Shown here: positions 1 through 12,100 of the stretch, piece by piece | How positions within the stretch are numbered: position 1 is the first letter of the stretch | How the letters are laid out: each line of letters starts with the position of its first letter | Assembly: GCA_000469685.2 (NCBI GenBank) | Contig: LS997563.1 | Location: 30,199,397 to 30,263,396, forward strand | Direction of reading: 5' to 3' | DNA from: Haemonchus contortus | Taxonomy: Eukaryota; Nematoda; Chromadorea; Rhabditida; Trichostrongylidae | Length of the DNA stretch: 64,000 bases | Program-made: the position numbers and the translations under genes | Notes under the pieces: model-generated | Database searches by the model: none | What the model was told of the DNA's origin: nothing | The model's input: the letters and a program-made list of their open reading frames with translations, nothing else

Positions 1-8
1 TTTTATAA

Positions 9-1497
9 TAACAAATGTGGAAATTAAAATTGCTAAATGAGTCTAACAGGAAAGTTGTGAGCGTTCAAAGTTTGCATGCTTAAAACATGGAGGGATAGTT
101 CAGTTGATATGCGCAGTTACCCGCGACGGCCACACGGGTCCCCTTGGGGTGTGGTGGCAGTGCTCTGACTCTCCACGTGCGCGACGAGGGTTTGCTTCCT
201 TTTGTCGCTTTCGCTTTTAGAAAACCCTTTTCTTCCGAATAAAAGCTCTTGAACCGTTTTCTCTTACTGATTCAAGTTAGCGCTTTGTTTTGGCTATCAT
301 TTGCGACCACCTATCTATCTCTTATCATCGCACTTATTTCAAATTTCTCGACGTCATTTCTGTAACGCTCTTTCATTTTCAACACCCACACCCAAAGTGA
401 AAGGGTCTTGGACACGCGAGAAAACTCAAGAACGATGAAACAACTCTAAAAGAAGGTAGAGAAAACGTGTATTTTTGGTCTCGAATCGATTTGTGTTTCA
501 CTTTCGGTTGTAGAGAGACAGCATGTACAGTAGCGCTCAGAAGTGTTCGGCGAAATGCTTCTTTAGTTGTAATTTTTCAGTCATAACTCCTTTCCTACTG
601 GATTTAATCAAGCGAAATTTCAATATGTGTAGCATTGGTGTAGTGTGAATATTTATCACCATTAACCTACAATCTAATCATGTTCCAGTTATCAAAAAGT
701 GCTCGAACAAAAAGTCAACTGGAAATACGAATGGTGGTCCTTCTAGGAGTCCTTTCCTTCTTGCCATGTCTTAAGTGTACGAGCACTAATGTCGAGCCCA
801 AAAGAGAACTAACCTACACAAGGTCGGAATAACTGCAGACGTCACAAACTTGCTTTCAGCACAGTCTACAAACGCTTCCCCATTAGTATGTGGATATGGC
901 TGTTTTGCAGTCAAGTTGTGTTGGACAGTGCAAAATATGCTTCAGCTAAACATACAAAATTTCATGTGATTTGCTCCACTGGCAAAAAAGTTATGACAAG
1001 TTAAAGTTGGCCGAATACTTTTGAGCGCCACTGTATACATATGAGGTTCGCATTTTGTGGAAACATATCTGCTTCACTTATTTCTTGGATTGTTTCATCA
1101 ATATTCAGTTTTTCATGCATATCTGTCTTATGCCGTTTGTATTTCCTCATACACCTCACCTCAAGAAATTCCAAATAATGGGCAGCGATAGGTGATAGAG
1201 AAGTAATTGCAAATGATAGCCGAAACAGAGCGCCAACTTATATTAGTGAGAAACGGTTTGGGAGCTTCCATTTGGATGGAAACGCGTTTTGCAAAAGCGG
1301 AAACGGCAACGTTGAGAAACTCTCACCGCTTACCTAGAGAGGGAGAGAGAGAGCAATGCCACGGAGACCCTTGTGACCATTGCGGGCAACTGCGCTCATC
1401 AAGTGCAACTATAACTTCATGCTTTAAGCATGCAAACTTTGAACGCTCACAACTTTTTTGGTAGACTCATTAAGTAGTTTTAATTTCCATATTTTTT
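9..1497. mobile_element. Non-autonomous DNA transposon with long (~155 bp) terminal inverted repeats
   Basis: Positions about 9-165 and 1345-1497 are imperfect reverse complements along their whole length. Both arms share the blocks GGAAATTAAAA, ATGAGTCTA, the long stretch around GTTGTGAGCGTTCAAAG and TTTGCATGCTTAAA, then CGCAGTT and CCCGC. The 1.2 kb interior holds no transposase-like frame, so this is a non-autonomous element. The left end lies close to the window edge, so its exact boundary and target duplication are unsure. It is interrupted by a second, smaller element at 528-1033. The superfamily is not assigned. Confidence 0.75.
528..1033. mobile_element. TA-flanked Tc1/mariner-type MITE nested in the larger element
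   Basis: The element starts CAGTAGCGCTCAGAAGT and ends with the reverse complement of CAGTGGCGCTCAAAAGT. It is flanked by TA at 526-527 and 1034-1035, the usual target duplication of Tc1/mariner elements. The similarity continues inward (TTCGGC and a later TCATAACT block). At 506 bp with no coding frame it is a MITE, and it must be younger than the element it sits in. Confidence 0.75.
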
Positions 1498-1499
1498 AC

Positions 1500-2185
1500 C
1501 AGTCGGATCGCTCAGTTAGCACCGGCTGTCCTCCTTCTTGTGTCAAACACCCTATCCCAAGAAATGTTGAATTGAAGGATTTTTTTTTCTTTTCCGTAGT
1601 TTACATCCGTGTTCAGCTGAGTGAGATAATGAAAATGAAACAGAGCTTGACTAGATTATGTCGTCGTAACATATTACATATGCGACATATGCTTTTTTTG
1701 TAGAAAAAAGACATCATCTCAAATCAAATAAAGACGTTAAATTCATCTCAAGGACATGTCCCGATGATGGCTTAACTGACTGACATCTGGACCCTTAAAT
1801 GGTACTCACAAATGTTGTTGAGTGATAATGCCGCACGTTATGAGAATTCGTTAAGGGCGATCTTTCTGCGCTTCGGATTCATCACTAATTGGAAATCCCA
1901 GATCATTGGCTGTCGGATGAGTTAAGTCACAAAAGATACCGAAGCCAAAAGGGACCATGATGTGCCAATGAGTTAGAAACCTTGTTGGATAGCGGTCGTA
2001 GTCAACAGCGAAAAATAATTCAAATTTTCATCCCGTTATGGAGAATAGCCATTGATCGGTTTCTATCACTGCATCTACCTGTCTTATTGAATGAAAAATA
2101 TCTAAGAACAATGTTTGAGTACCAAGGTATGACTGTTGACATGAAGGGGATAACGAACCTCTAGCTTTCTACATAGGCTCTTTGT
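1500..2185. other. Non-coding stretch, nothing recognised
   Basis: Only short random open frames occur here. I see no splice-framed coding exon, RNA gene or repeat shared with the rest of the window. Confidence 0.5.
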
Positions 2186-2189
2186 CAGC

Positions 2190-2590
2190 CCTTGCTCGTT
2201 TGTTATCAGTCCTTGTCTCCAATCACTTTCGGTCCCTTCGTATTCTACATCACCTATCAAAGTGTTCCACCGTTAATATGAAAGACGTTGTAAACCCGAT
2301 GACTCCCGTCTTCTAGAGCTCGTTACCTCCAACAGTTGTTGTCAATCATTATCTCTGAACATCTATGGTCCCTTCTTAATCCATATCCCTTGCTAAGGTA
2401 CCAATGCTCCACTGTTAATACGAAGGAGGTAACGGATCCTGCGGCTTTCGGCTTCTGAGGTGCTTTATCGACTCCTTCCAATTGTCATCACCTCTATCAC
2501 ATATCATCAGTGTTCCCGTCCTGTCGCCTGTGCTCCTACCAAGTTTGAGCGTTCCTGTTCCACGGCGACAGGAGTTATGAATTTCCGGGC
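2190..2590. repeat. Degenerate tandem repeat, unit about 125-140 bp
   Basis: Successive blocks begin near 2195, 2320 and 2455. They repeat the order GTTATC/GTTACC, a GTCTCCAATCA-like segment, GGTCCCTTC, a TCACCTAT-like segment, a TTCCACCGTTAATATGAA-like segment and a CGATGACTCC-like segment. Identity is low, so this is an old array, and the third unit is only partly recognisable. Similar TTATCA...CACCTA phrases recur near 3490 and 3990. Confidence 0.4.
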
Positions 2591-2599
2591 AGACACACA

Positions 2600-4424
2600 C
2601 ACCAGCACAAACACATCGACAAACCAACAGACACATTTTGCGAACTATAAAAAGTAGGACAACTTTCCAAGTCCTATCGATAGGTCTCTAATCAAAGTTC
2701 CATGGGGAGTTGAAACCCTTCCCTAGTTAGTCATTGACGAGCCTCGGGTGTTGACAGATCTTAGTTCGTATGACTAATTGTAAGGTGCGAAACGAACGAA
2801 CGATACAGTAGACAGTTTTACTAATATAGCTCTTCATCATTATTTTTCTTAATTAGTTTGAAAGTGGAGTCCCTCATAGTTTCTTGGGAGCTCAGCCACA
2901 AACGAAATGTTCTCTCCGACAATGCCGAAATCGAAGACTAGTGAGGCGTGATAATGGGATGATAATTGATGACGAGAACTTTTCCGACTTGTTCGTTCTC
3001 TTTCATTTTTGATCCTTCGTATGCGGAGCCTTGTTTGGAGTGATAGTATAAATCATTTCTCCAAATGGCAATTGAGCTGTGTCGCTCTTGACTCTTTCCC
3101 AATCCATTTTCTTCAAGTAATTCGAAATTCGATGAGCCATCGTCAATCACTAGTTCTTACAATGGCCATTTGTTCGGAATAAATCTCCTGTCGACGTCTT
3201 CCATTGTTTTTCTTTCTGTCTGAGAGTATTGGTAAATACTTGTTTGTCGTCTGTCAAAGTAATATAGGAACCATCATTTTCTTATTTGAATCTGCCCTCA
3301 AAAGTTGACCTCTCTGATTGAACTTTTCCTGATCAGCACAGCGTAGTAGCCTAGGCTAGCTGTATTCTTTTTGTCCTTCTGGGTGACCTCAATTCAGAGG
3401 TCTCCCCAATATTCAACGCCTTCCCTCATCATGGCAAACACATGGCAGCCATCTTGACATCATATGAGTAACTCCTTTCTTTCGTTGCCAGTTGTTATCA
3501 AAGTCTGTCACCTAACATCTACAATTCCGTCACATTCCACTCAGCAAACCCCGAAGTCAAGGTTACACTGTTGACTCGAAAGAAATTTTGAAGTGAGTAT
3601 CTTTATTGTCGGCTCTTCTTATTTTTGGTTTAAACCTTCACCTGGGTGTTGGCTGGAACCGACCGGATGTATAGCCGGTGTCGTTAGGACAAGAGTTTAT
3701 TATTTCCAAGCAACAGATAAGTAACAGCATAACAACAGCATAATAGCAACAGTGACGAACAGTCAGACAATGAAGAGAATTCAGAACTATTTCAGTGACT
3801 TTAGTGACGCGGAGGCGCACTTATATAAGGCTTTCCTTGTTCACGCACATCAATGTTGTTCACACACGTCAATACACAAAAAAATGCCAATCGTGTATGA
3901 ATACGGGTCAATACTAGATGAAAATATGATAGTACTTCCATAACATGTCAAAGTAGCCTTTCACATGTCAACATCCCCTACATTATAAGCCGTTATCAGA
4001 TGTTATCACTTTTTGTCACTCTCCACCTACGATTTCATCACCACCTATCATACAATACCTCCTTTTTCGGGCCTTCTACGGCTAAGGAAGTTATCCATTC
4101 ACGGTCACGCACTTATCGGGTCATGTAAAGTTGGCAATTGAAGAGTCTGAAGAGCATCATGGCTGAAAAAATTACTTCAGCTGCCTAATGCCAAAATTGC
4201 TTCTTTCGGTTGCATTTATGGTTCCATTTTGGCACTGATCAAATTCGGTTAAAGACAGTCAACCATTAAAGCATGTTGAAATGCTTGATTACTAGAGAGT
4301 ACATCCAATAGACATGACGACTCATCGAAGTTCGGGCCTAATGCTCTTAGAGCTGATTCTTTAGCTACTAATTTATTGATCTCCATTACATGTTTTGCTC
4401 CCTTAGTCGGTTAATTAGTAACAG
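2600..4424. other. Intergenic, nothing recognised
   Basis: Short open frames exist on both strands but none has a recognisable domain, a coherent exon structure or splice-site framing. I see no RNA gene. Confidence 0.45.
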
Positions 4425-4478
4425 ATTCATCTGGGAGGATCAAAGCACTGACTTGTGCGTGGACTAGCCACTGGTAGT
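4425..4478 (+). repeat. Fragment of the SINE-like family (central part)
   Basis: It contains CATCTGGGAGGATCAAAGC followed by ACTGACTTGTGCGTGG, the central block of the roughly 300 bp family described at 25284-26290 and elsewhere. The tRNA-like head and the 3' end are absent. The fragment runs straight into an arm of the GC-rich hairpin MITE. Confidence 0.55.
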
Positions 4479-4481
4479 CCT

Positions 4482-4530
4482 TGGCTGCTTTCATAGTCCA
4501 CCGGCCGGCGTGCCGGCGTGCCGGCGGAGG
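4482..4530. repeat. One arm of the GC-rich hairpin MITE family
   Basis: TGGCTGCTTTCATAGTCC followed by a CCGGCCGGCG-rich segment matches the terminal arm of the complete element at 34007-34148. The opposite arm is missing, so this copy is truncated. A short direct repeat of GTGCCGGC follows at about 4508-4527. Confidence 0.55.
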
Positions 4531-4559
4531 CAGTGCTAGGGGGGAGGAGGGAGGCAGAC

Positions 4560-6105
4560 AGATAGGCAAACAGTCCACGCCCGTATAGAAGGATTCCTTT
4601 TCTGCAGAAATTACGACTTCCAGAGTAACGAACTTCTTTTAACGTAACAGTCCCTAGTACAACTTCTTCGTAGAACAGCACTGATAACTCTCAGAAAAAA
4701 ATTCAAGTGTTTTTATTAATATAAAGCGAATTATATTTTTGTGTTATTACTGGAATTTTCTTTTACAGTGCATCTTCAATGAGTGGTTGTGATAAGAGTG
4801 CAATAGGATTCACCTGGAACTCCTAAGCCATTGAGATAAGGGCATTCAGAGCTCGTATTTTGTACCCTCTTGTCAACCTTTCGGTATTGTTTGTTGACTT
4901 CCTTGAGAGACAATGTTTTTAATTTTCAATCTACCACAACTTCCAACTTTTCTTATCATACTGGAAACCTTGGGTATGTATTACCTTGAAACGCGTCCCT
5001 TGTGTATGTTTTATATTACCAAAGGTTCACCTCCAGAAACGAACAAACTAATAGGGGAGTCTTTTTGCCGTTCTATATGAACAGGCCTTCTTATTCAAGG
5101 CGAGCTCACGATAAAAATTTATTGCTGAGACATCTGCCTAGGATGAACCTGTGGCCCCCGAGGATAGGACAGGAGCATACGATGACTGCAGAACAAGCCG
5201 GGTGCTCCTGACCTGATTATGTTTATTGACTTGCGTGAAAATGAAATTTCCATTCGAATTTGGCTGCAATAAAATAAAGAACCATGGCATATGGCACCCT
5301 GATGGCCATCATACGCCAAACAGTATCAAATGTCACACATAGGACAAAAGAGGACCTAATTAGCTAACATGATTCCGTAAAATTGGGTGATTCTCGAAGG
5401 ATTCACAGCTCATCTTGATCTAAAGTGAGAATGGTGGCCAAAATATGTTTTAGTTGCGTATTCTGTTGTATCCTTGAAGTAGTCGCTGACGGTGACTTCT
5501 ATCCAAGTCTCGCGCGATTCGGCTACTCACCGATCTCAGGCCTGTTTTGAGGTCATTTCTGCCTACTTTAGAGCTGATAAATACTATCATTTCGGCATCT
5601 ACCCAAAGCGAATAAGTATTAGAACTATTCTTATATCAAATCTCAGAAATAAAGTGGCCAGTCGAGTGACTTTTCCCAAAAATAAGAGAATAGTTTGGAC
5701 TACTTCAATTTGAGTAATCATGTTGTTGCATAAAAAATTCTTTGATATTTAACACATTTTCCTCAAGAGAGCTAGAATTTTTCGGGAAATTGCCTTTTAG
5801 AGTTATTTCTCACGAATGTTCGGTACAGCTGGTAGTATAGTTGTACTTTTGTGATGCAGTGTAATTATGACCTCCTTAATTTTCATGCAACTGTTCGTTC
5901 ATACCAGTTTACAGCACGTGTTGTTCATCTTGTTCTTAGTATCATACATCTTTGAAATGCTCCTCATGTTATTATTAGGAAAATCCGCATAGTTGCCGAT
6001 CCATGGATCATTGCCTTTCATTATTCTGCCACTGGCACATTTCCAGTCTCTCATGCAATTTGGATTTCTTCGATTTCCCATTTCGGTTTTAAGTAAAAAT
6101 TAACA
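4560..6105. other. Intergenic region upstream of the PMP70-like gene
   Basis: No coding exon is recognised. The segment at about 5095-5165 (ACGATAAAAAT ... TAGGATGAACCT) resembles about 18865-18935 and may be a short dispersed repeat. Promoter elements of the downstream gene must lie here, but none can be named. Confidence 0.4.
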
Positions 6106-6108
6106 GAA

Positions 6109-6121
6109 CGGGTTTTTTCAG
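6109..6121 (+). promoter_or_regulatory. Likely spliced-leader trans-splice acceptor of the PMP70-like gene
   Basis: GGGTTTTTTCAG lies 7 nt before the start codon at 6129, with no in-frame upstream exon. In nematodes this arrangement usually marks the site where a spliced leader is added. It supports 6129 as the true start. Confidence 0.6.
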
Positions 6122-6128
6122 AAAACTA

Positions 6129-9100
6129 ATGGGTGTCTTGTCGAAATTGGACCAGGTACGGTTACTGGCGTCATCGCTTACTTTCAAGCAGTACGGGCCA
6201 GGTGTTTGCGGTCTCGCAGCGTTCTTCGCCGTAATTAAATGGTACAGCAAGGCAGCTAAGTTAGTTGAGGATGAGTTAGGAGCTCCAGAAGAATTCAGCT
6301 CTGAGCTCTGATTATGTGATTGAAGATCTTAGATGATCATCTTTAAGAGGCTCCCAATCGAGGCTCATTCTGACCAAAAGCGGTCAGCCTTCCAAAGACA
6401 AAGCCCATGTAGACGGGGCGTTCTTCATGAAGCTTTGGCGTATTATGAAGATCCTCATACCTGGGCCATTCAGTATGGAGGTAAAAGATTAACTAACATC
6501 AACGTGAAGCTGTGGAAAAATTAAAAGCCTCCAGATGTTCTACATGTTATTGGTAGCGGTGTCACTTCTTTGTAGGACCTATGCTGACTTGTACATGATT
6601 GTCACAGCTACAGGAATCGAGGCGTGAGTCAAATGATTGATTGTGAAAGGCAAGAGGAAAAAAGTTGGCTATTTCCAGCTCTATAATTTCCCGTGATCGC
6701 CTGCTATTTCTGATAAAGGTCGTACAATATGGATTGGCCATGCCAGCACTTTCGGTGACGAACGCGATACTCAAGGTAAGGTAGTAAAAGTAACCTTTTC
6801 CCCTGTAAACAGCGCTAAAAGGTAAATCCATTCACCAATCTTTCGTTTTCTCTAAATGCTATAGAGAGAATATGAGAAGTAGGTATGAACAGTATCCATC
6901 AATGAACGAATTGCCATTAAGCTATTGGCTTATCGGAAACATAGCTGAAAATAAGTGGTATCAGCTCTCAGATTCAGCCAGCATGGCTAAAAAGCATTAT
7001 TCAAGTGGCAGCCTTCCTATGAGAGCTTCTGTCGGCAGCTTTCCAAGACTGTCACTGTTCGATCTAGATGAAACTTGTGTACTTCAATAATTCAATTAAA
7101 AAGTCGTAGTAAGAGATAGAAAGTGGCTAAGATAAACGGGTCAGCAAACTATTCGGAATTAGTGACCTATTTTTGACAAGGTAACCAAGCCGGCTCATCC
7201 TGACCCTTAGTCCTAATGGTCTTGTCATGTTGATCTCATGCAGGCTGGCCAGGCTCTTCCTCCCTTGCCTCCTTTCCCCTTGGAGGGTTGATTAATGGGT
7301 AACGTACCACGAAATTGTATGGTCAAAAGAGTGATTGATTACACAGCTGTATTAGTCATAGGTTTTCTAAGTAGGTATACATTGCATATATATACATATA
7401 TATTGTATATTGTATTGTATTTGCATGGTAGTTGAGTGTACAGGGTGGGCCAAAAGTATGATTACTGCGCGCGCTGACGTTCATTGGAAATTTTTTCTGA
7501 GTTCATAACAATTCAGTGAATTTCTTCCATTTCACAAAGTAGCTTACTTTATTACCTTTCTAATGATACTAAACTTTTGGTAGATTTTTAACATAATATA
7601 AGCGTAACTAGTCCATGAATTAAACGTCGCTTTGCATTTACAAACACTTTTGGCACGGTGCATCTACAGACGAACTAGCGAAACAAGGCAGGTATTGCAT
7701 TCAACCATAAGACGCTCTCGAGAGTTGGGAACAATTGCAGATAGGAGTGGTGAACCTAGGAGAGCTGTGGTTATATTTAGGGGAAGTGGTAGGAAGCAGG
7801 GCGAAGTCTACGTATGAGCAAAATTCATTCTGAGCCCGAAAAGGCTAAATGAATGGATATCTCACGAAGTGTTCTGCGGGAAATCGTGAAGCATCACCTG
7901 CCCAACGAGACCCTTATACGATCAGAAAGTGATTCCCCCAGAGAGCAGGTTAAAGAGAAGAGAAAGGTTGGCTAACAAAAGCTGCCTGTCGCATCAGAAA
8001 AAATTGTCCTACGGAATTCCTGTTCACCGACGAAAAGATTCACAGTGAAATAGATGTTCAATAAGTAGAGCGATAACATTTATATAGAGCTTAAAGAAAA
8101 GAACGTGATACAGCGCCTGGCTCACTAACTTTCTGTGATGGCCTGTGCTAGCATCACCGCCGAGGTAAAGACACCGATTATACTTATAAATTATGGAGTG
8201 AAAGGTGGTTTGGAGGCCTGTTTGATCTCTTCGGCGCAATAGGACACTTTGGTGATTCGAACCGGTCATATTGTCAAGATGAAGCTCCTGACCGCAGAAC
8301 AGAAATTGTCTAGAAATTTCGTAAAAGGGGCTCCCTGACCTCATAAGTTTTGATCAGTGACCACTCTGGAACCCTGACCTAAATCCCATGAATGTCTCAT
8401 TGTGGTCAGCCTCTGAGATGAAAGCATCCTTTAGCCCAAACAACGGAAGAAATAATCTCGAAAATGCTTAGCAAAAAGCCTGGACCATTTCCATGACCCT
8501 AGCTGCGTGCCACCGTCAATGCCGTCCATCGTCATCTTTGGGGTTGGGTGAAAGCAGAAAGCAACAGATCCTAGTTTCAATGTACAGTTTTGATAAGAAA
8601 TTTGTGACAAACCCTTTAATGAAATTGGTCCGCTCTATTGGCTTCCTATTCGTTTTCTGCGATGTGATTTCTGTGTAATCATAATTTTGGCCCACCCTGT
8701 AGAGATCGATGGGCGGTAACTCGGTAGCTGAGACCGCTCGATTTTTGTTCATTTGTGGTCCACTTCGGCAGACCACTAATGACTCGTGGGAAGGAGGAAG
8801 ACTAAGAAGTAAGAAGCATCGGCTTGAACAGTTGTTGGCTTCTGGAACCTTTATTTTTATTAACGATATCCCAATTGCTACCTCTCGGCAAACACTATTT
8901 CAGTTATCGTTGTTCAACTTCTAATAAGAATTCGCAAAAGTTCGTTCATTTTCAGTTTGGTATTAGTGAAATAAAGCTGCGATTCCGCGACCGACTCACC
9001 AAACATCTCTACAGTCAGTACCTGAAGTGAGATCTCGACTAGCTGTCATTTGTGCTCAGACAACAAAATAAACGGTTTGAAGGGGTTTCACTTTCTACAA

Positions 9101-12100
9101 GATGTCGAATCTGGACAATCGAATCCAAAATGCCGATCAACTTCTCACTCAAGATGTCGACAAGTTCTGCGAAGGATTGGTTGAACTGTACTCGAATCTC
9201 ACAAAGGTTTTTTTTGTATTCTCTTAAAGCCTTGATCTTTTTTGAATAATTCAAATCATAGTTATTGAAGAAAACCTGTATCTTTCAGCCCATTGTCGAT
9301 GTGTTGCTCTATGTGTCTCGAATCGGAGGTGCTCTAGGATGGAGTGCTCCCGTGATCCTTTTCTCTTACTTGCTTGGGTCAGGCGTATTCCTGACATATC
9401 TGAGAAGACCAGTGAGTTTTTCATTCACTTATCTCGTTGCAACCTGTGTTTACTCCCTGGTATGGTATTAGAGAGGTTCTATCGAGGCATCGTAAGCGTT
9501 GTGTATAATCAGCACTCATTATGGCTGTGGAAGTAATTGAAATTGTTACGGTGTTTCAGTGAGCTATCGCCCTTTCAAAGCAGATTCATCTACCTCAGTT
9601 GAGTGTTCAGTGTGCACTGTACGCTGAATATAGTCATCCAGAATAAAACCATGAAAATGGAGAAGTTTCCACCAAAGACTGATGATTTGCAGATCGGCCG
9701 ACTCACCGTGCAGGAGCAGGCACTCGAAGGCGAATTCAGATTTGTGAATTCTCGCCTCATTATGAACAGCGAGGAGATCGCGTTTTATCAGGTGATTCCA
9801 TTTTCAAGACATTTATCAGCTGCTGTATTCATTACTATTCATTTTTCGTCCGAATACACATGAGAGATTGAAACTTTTTACTCAACGAGCGTTTTTATGG
9901 GTTCCTAATATGAACCAAAATCTGTCCAGAATGACAATTTCCCACCAAAAATAGTCACCTAATCCTACCTGATCTCCGAAAGGCATGATTTTTCTACTGA
10001 GCAGTGGATATCGAAAAATGGACTCACAAAATGTGGACTCCGTGCAGCAGCAAATAAGCGGCAGATGTTGCCCAACTCCATTACTTAACTTGTTTACGCA
10101 TTTGCCTACGCGGAGCGCCTGCTTATTTAATTTCGTTTCATTTTTTTTAAAGTTCTTCTTGTATTACGGCTGTTGCTCCGTCTCACCTATGCAACGTGAC
10201 ATTGGCGCAGCTCCACTATTTATGCAACTTTTTGTTTGATTCAGATTTGAATTTTTGTGCTAACAGTCAAGAACTACATATTTGTTTCTAAATAGCGCAT
10301 TCGTACGTGGTCAGGGTGTCTGAGGTTGTATGTAGGTTCCGAATCTTTGATTTCAGGGTAATGATCGCGAACGAACTACACTGCTAGGCTCATTCTCAAA
10401 CTTGGTCAATCATCTCAGGAAAGTCATTCTGTTCAGGTAACTTCACGACTATTTTACCCCTATTCTACAGTAGTCGTGACTCGGGCTCTCGTAATGCAGG
10501 TTCTCAATTGGATTTGTGGACAACATCGTTGCCAAGTACGCTGCCACAGTGATTGGATGGTATGCTGTTGCAAGACCATTTTTCGATCATAAAAACGAAT
10601 TCATCAATGGGCTGAGTAAGAATCAGCTCATTCAGGTCAGTACAGTTTTCCGAATGATCAAGCCAGTCATGAGGAAGATGCACAATTCCTTTTTTACTCA
10701 GGAATACTACAACTCTGGCAGGATGATGCTGAAACTCGCTGAAGCTCTCGGTCGTTTAGCATTAGCTGGTAGGGAGCTGACGAGATTGTCCGGATTCACC
10801 ACAAGGGTAGACACTCTGCTGAAAGTACTGAACGATTTGTCTACCGGTAGGTTAACATTGAGATTTTGATGAAACCACCTAAGTGCTGTGGATGTTTTAG
10901 GATCGTATGAACGTACTATGATAACTGATGGCAAAATCGAACAAGCGAACGGTCTCATAAGCAGTTCTTTCAGACCAGGAGCAGGTGAGAGAACGATGTT
11001 GGGATTGAATATACCCACATAAGTCATTCTAAGTTGAAACATGAAAGGTGAGAGCCTTTGACGCAAACCAATCAAAGTTTTTCTGAGATGCGCCCCGAAT
11101 CTGACCTCCATTCAGAATCATGGTGGTAAATTGAATTGGCGAGAAGGCTTGCTGATGTACAAGTCAGTGCTTTTATCTTCCCATTTATCCTTCCAGCACG
11201 GAACCAACCCCGAAGGGATGAAGGCTCGGTATACTTGGGGATATAACAATCCAAGATTCTCCCTTGGCCTTGTGTGTAAGATAGTGCGCCACTTGCCACT
11301 ATACTACATCAGCCTATCATTTTAGCTTGCTCCCGCAAATTTTCTTCGTGTTGGGTAATTTTAGTTGTAATCGTGTAATACCAGTGATCAAACACTCAAT
11401 AAGTATCCTTTCTATCCACCATTGAATAATAACAGTAATATTTTGTCACCACACCTGTGATAATTACAGATCGCTAGCTGTATCGCAAAATAACAACTAT
11501 CAAGACAAACCTACGCTGCCTAACTAATCATGCATGAACGCTTGTAATGGAGAATAAAATACTCAAGAATAAAGTCTTCGCTCTGAATACTTTTGTTATG
11601 AGATACACCCGACATTCGACTTCCATTCAAAATCGCAGTAGCGCTTTGAATGCGTATGCTACTTATACAATGTGAAAGTCAGTGTTTTATAATACCAGAC
11701 GAGTCTTGTACTAATGAGCCGGCCCAGGAGAGAAGGAAAGCTTGGTTGACTTGGACGAAAGTCGGTCAGGGACTCTCACCGCTGTTCACGTGTGAGCGAT
11801 AGTGCTCCACTTGCCACTACATCACCTCTGAATCTTCACCAGCACCATAAAAGTTGATCTTGCCAAACAATTATTCTATTAATGTTCCAAAAACATATAT
11901 AATGATAATTTTTGTTAGTAAGTATTAAAACAGCTAAGTTTCAAGGTTCCAGTTTCAGACAAGAGTTGCGAAAATTTACTTTCAGGCGAGCTTGTCATCT
12001 GTGATAATGTGATCCGTTTTGAGGGCGTACCGCTTGTCACGCCGAATGGTGACGTCTTAATCAACAGCCTCGACTTTGAGGTTATTTCCAGACTTCTTTT

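Noticed and set aside
6333..6524. 63-codon open frame overlapping PMP70 exon 2
   Set aside because: Another frame of the same bases encodes the conserved PMP70 segment and joins its neighbours in phase.
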